Positions 61,797 through 64,000 of a DNA stretch of 64,000 bases are shown in pieces. The stretch lies in the NCBI GenBank assembly GCA_948144175.1, contig CANXME010000548.1, forward strand, positions 1-64,000, written 5' to 3'. The translations under genes were made by a program, and so were the position numbers. Source of the DNA: Closterium sp. NIES-65 (Eukaryota; Streptophyta; Zygnematophyceae; Desmidiales; Closteriaceae). The stretch's first letter is position 1; every line of letters begins with the position of its first letter. The notes beneath the pieces were generated by a model. The model did not search any database and had not been told where the DNA came from. It saw only the letters and a list, made by a program, of their open reading frames with translations.

Positions 61797-62598
61797 AGAC
61801 TCCACACCCCCAAGCTCCGCACCCCCAGGCTCAGCACCCCCAGAAGTAGCTCCCCGAGCAGGACCACCCTCAGCAGAACCTGAGTCACCAGTGACCTCAA
61901 CCGGCGCAGTCAAGGGAGGAGGGTCTACCTGAGACACACCTGAAGGAGCAGGACCGGGAGTGGGGAGGGGGTCTACCAAGGGAGCACCTGGAGCGAGGAA
62001 GAGTGGCAGGGGGGGGAGAGGGGCAGTGCGGTAGGGGAAGATACGGTAAAAGGGAACCGACTCGTCGAACGTGATGTCCTGAGAGGGGAAGACACGGCGC
62101 GAGGTGGGGTGGTAAAACTGCCAACCAGGCGCGTCAGGGACAAAGCCAAGGAAGACACAAGGAACAGCGCGGGCGGAGAGCTTGTTCGCGGTGGTATCGC
62201 GGATAAAGGCACGAGCACCCCAGACCCGGAAACACGATGCATCGCCAACCTTCCCCGTCCACAGCAGTGTGGGCGAGGTCTCCGGCAAGGAGACACGAGG
62301 CCAGAGGTTGAGCTGATGCGCGGCGTACCGGACCGCAAACGACCACAGAAAATGGGGGGGCAGCCGCATGGATCATGCGACCTCCATGACTAAGCCAATG
62401 CGGCGCTGAGCAACCCCATTTTTCTGCGGAGAGGCCGGAAGCGTGAACGACTGGGTGATGCCGTGCTCCTCACAGAAGGCTGCCAAGAGGTCGGAGGAAA
62501 ACTCGCCACCTCTGTCAGAGTGCAGACGCAGGATGGGAAACTCCGTCCCGAACTGCTCGCCGAGCTGGAGACGAGTTGCGTGGATCTAAGGGATCAAA
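61797..62598 (-). pseudogene. Copia integrase catalytic core, 3' part, broken
   Basis: Contains ILRLHSDRGGEFSSDLLAAF (second catalytic Asp) and QKNGVAQRRIGLVMEVA, where the catalytic Glu of the usual VAERR motif reads Gln. A stop follows MEVA. Then RYAAHQLNLWPRVSLPE and the GKVGDASCFRVWGARAF segment are intact up to 61797. Confidence 0.88.
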
Positions 62599-63089
62599 TG
62601 TCAAACTTACATGATCTAGCCTGTGCAGGCTGTAGCGGGTTGCACACTAAGGGGTACACAATTCTATGGTTTCATATTTGTATCACTTTCATTCCTTAGT
62701 CATTCATTCTCGTTCTAGTTTTCTCATGATCATCAGCGCTTCTGTACTCTGTTAGGTCTTGTGCCTACCTTGCTTCACTTGCTCACTTCTTGACGTTGCT
62801 TGTACTGTTACACATACATATACCTGCTCTGGCTTGTTTAGAGTTATATATATATGTAATCATGCATGTCAACTGGCCTTGTGGCCTTGACTTGTGCTAA
62901 GAATGTGTGGTGACGTTGTGATCCACCCTGAGCTTGCTTTGCCTTGCTTTGCTTGACTGGTCTTGTGACCCCTTGTTCTCCCCCACTTTGCCTATGGGGG
63001 TGTGTCAAACTTATATGATCTAGCCTGTGTAGGTTGTAGCGGGTTAGACACTAAGGGGTACACAATTCTAGGGTTTCATATTTGTATCA
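62599..63089 (+). mobile_element. TRIM-like 491-bp retroelement nested inside the copia integrase
   Basis: Direct terminal repeats of 87 bp, 62599-62685 and 63003-63089, both TGTCAAACTTA... to ...TTTGTATCA, with about six differences. The 317-bp interior ends in CCTATGGGGGTG, the same purine tract that precedes the host copia LTR, and includes a remnant of the pol 3' end (TGATCATCAGCGCTTCTG). It is therefore a deletion derivative of a related copia, inserted in the opposite orientation. I could not see a 5-bp target duplication (TCAAA versus CCCTT). Confidence 0.8.
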
Positions 63090-63099
63090 CCCTTGGTGC

Positions 63100-64000
63100 G
63101 CAAGGGGAAGACCGTGGTGTAACGTGTGTAGTCGTCGACGACCAGCGTGAATTACCGCTCGTGGCCCTGTCCCCGGACGCGGGCTGGGCCCCACACGTCC
63201 AGGTGGAGAGTCTGCAAGGGAGCCTCTGTGGGAGGGAACGAGGAGGAGTGAGGAGCGGCGCACTGCCGCCCCTCGATACAGGGAAGACAAGGAGGAGCAG
63301 GCGAGGGTGGGAGGGGAGGGAGAACCCTGGGAAGACCAGAGACAAGGACACGGCGATGCATGCTGCGAAGGCGCTTCACCGAGGGGTGACCAAGGCGGTG
63401 GTGCCAAAGGAGGGTCTGGTGCGACAAGGCGCGACACGAGCAGGGGGCCGACAACTGACCTGACGCAGACGCAGACGCAGCTACCTGAGGGGACTCAGTG
63501 GTCAGTGTGTACAGGCCCGACCCGGCTGCCGAGTGAAGGTAGCCAGGTGACGACCCGTCCGAGCACACGCGAAGTGTGTCACACGCTCGTAGGCAGGGGT
63601 GAACTGGTGAACACCCGCGTCCTGGAGCACAGAACCCGCCACCAAGTTCGTAGAGAATGAGGGGAGGTAAAGACTCGACAGTGTGCCGGACGGGTCAGCA
63701 GGACAAGGGAGGGCAGTGGTGGAGGTCGCACGGACTGGACCCCCATAGAGGTCTGCCAGGGAGACCGCAACCGGCCGACTGAGCAGCGTGAGGGTGGTGC
63801 TTTCGCGAAAGAAGGAGGGGGAAGCACCGGAGTCAAGTGTGAAGGTGTACAAGGCCTCAGCAGGCGCAGTACCAGAGAGAGCAGGCTCACCAGCACCTGG
63901 AGCAGCAGACTCACCAGCACCTAGAGCAGCAGCCTCACCAGCACCGAGAGCAGCAGGCTCTATACCTGGGTTAGGCAGGCAGGCAGGCCGGCTGGAAGGC
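63100..64000 (-). pseudogene. Copia protease and integrase N-terminal region
   Basis: Minus-strand frames show the protease motif YTFTLDSGASPSFFRE (Asp-Ser-Gly, near 63840), the pre-integrase zinc finger LLWHHRLGHPSVKRLRSM with CLPCIEG, and LHLDVWGPARV (first catalytic Asp region). The frame shifts at least once between the pieces and is interrupted near 63152. Gag lies beyond the window; 63880-64000 is an Ala/Gly/Glu repeat. Confidence 0.85.

Larger units (their letters stand above)
58701..64000 (-). mobile_element. Degenerate Ty1/copia retrotransposon (5' part off the right edge)
   Basis: On the minus strand, from the right edge: protease, integrase, RT and RNase H in copia order, then a purine tract (ATGGGGGTG, complement near 58793-58801) and a short 3' LTR 58792-58701 that begins TGTCAAAC and ends TACTCA. 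The adjacent five bases 58696-58700 (agaat) are the expected target duplication to compare with the other end. Several in-frame stops show it is inactive. Confidence 0.9.

Noticed and set aside
61010..61900. Leu/Val/Ser-rich minus-strand ORF
   Set aside because: Alternative frame of the copia Ala/Gly linker; the RT-containing frame is the real one.

Overview
The window is nuclear DNA from a photosynthetic eukaryote of the green-plant lineage. Evidence: spliceosomal introns with GT-AG ends, a four-EF-hand calcium-dependent protein kinase, a PBS1-like receptor-like cytoplasmic kinase, a plant-style mTERF protein, a plant-style GLE1, a tRNA-Tyr split by an intron, and Ty1/copia and Ty3/gypsy chromovirus sequence. 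GC-rich exons, abundant homopolymer and Ser/Ala/Gln codon runs and many minisatellites would fit a streptophyte alga (a zygnematophyte such as Closterium is my best guess) or an early-diverging land plant. The species assignment is inference.

Layout, left to right: PUM3/Puf-A-like gene (-, runs off the left edge; N-terminus at 4715); F-box-like/RCC1 seven-repeat protein (+, 5690-9162); a 454-bp PIF/Harbinger-type MITE (9279-9732); CDPK (-, 10060-17285, 8 exons); a small 77-residue protein (-, 18782-19341); RLCK VII/PBS1-like kinase (-, 19915-24334, 4 exons); MDP-1-like HAD phosphatase (+, 25597-26550, single exon); GLE1 mRNA-export factor (-, 26981-35497, 13 exons); a very large mTERF protein (-, 35975-43014, 6 exons); tRNA-Tyr(GUA) (+, 43047-43126); lipoate-protein-ligase-A-like protein (+, 43239-45569, 4 exons); two tandem acyl-protein thioesterase paralogues (+, 46872-51604 and 52547-57568); then a degenerate copia element (-, 58701 to beyond 64000) inserted beside a chromovirus remnant and itself carrying a 491-bp TRIM-like element.

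Exon chains were built by hand. In the multi-exon genes the exon phases join without a frameshift, and the joined products match known families, so most splice sites are well supported. The one uncertain end is the CDPK C-terminus.

The most unusual feature cuts across all genes. Almost every intron carries partial tandem copies of the neighbouring exon edge, each with its own splice donor or acceptor. At many of the junctions between two copies sits a short perfect palindrome of one family: TTTTGAG + a self-complementary NCGN core + CTCAAAA (cores TCGA, ACGT, GCGC). I count twelve intact or near-intact palindromes and about a dozen decayed ones at duplication junctions. Three lie in frame inside an mTERF exon, where they encode FESTQK, FETSQK and FEAPQK between duplicated peptide segments. 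I know of no described element that behaves this way. It looks like a palindrome-linked segmental duplication process, or a mobile palindrome with long target duplications, that keeps remodelling introns and sometimes exons in this genome.
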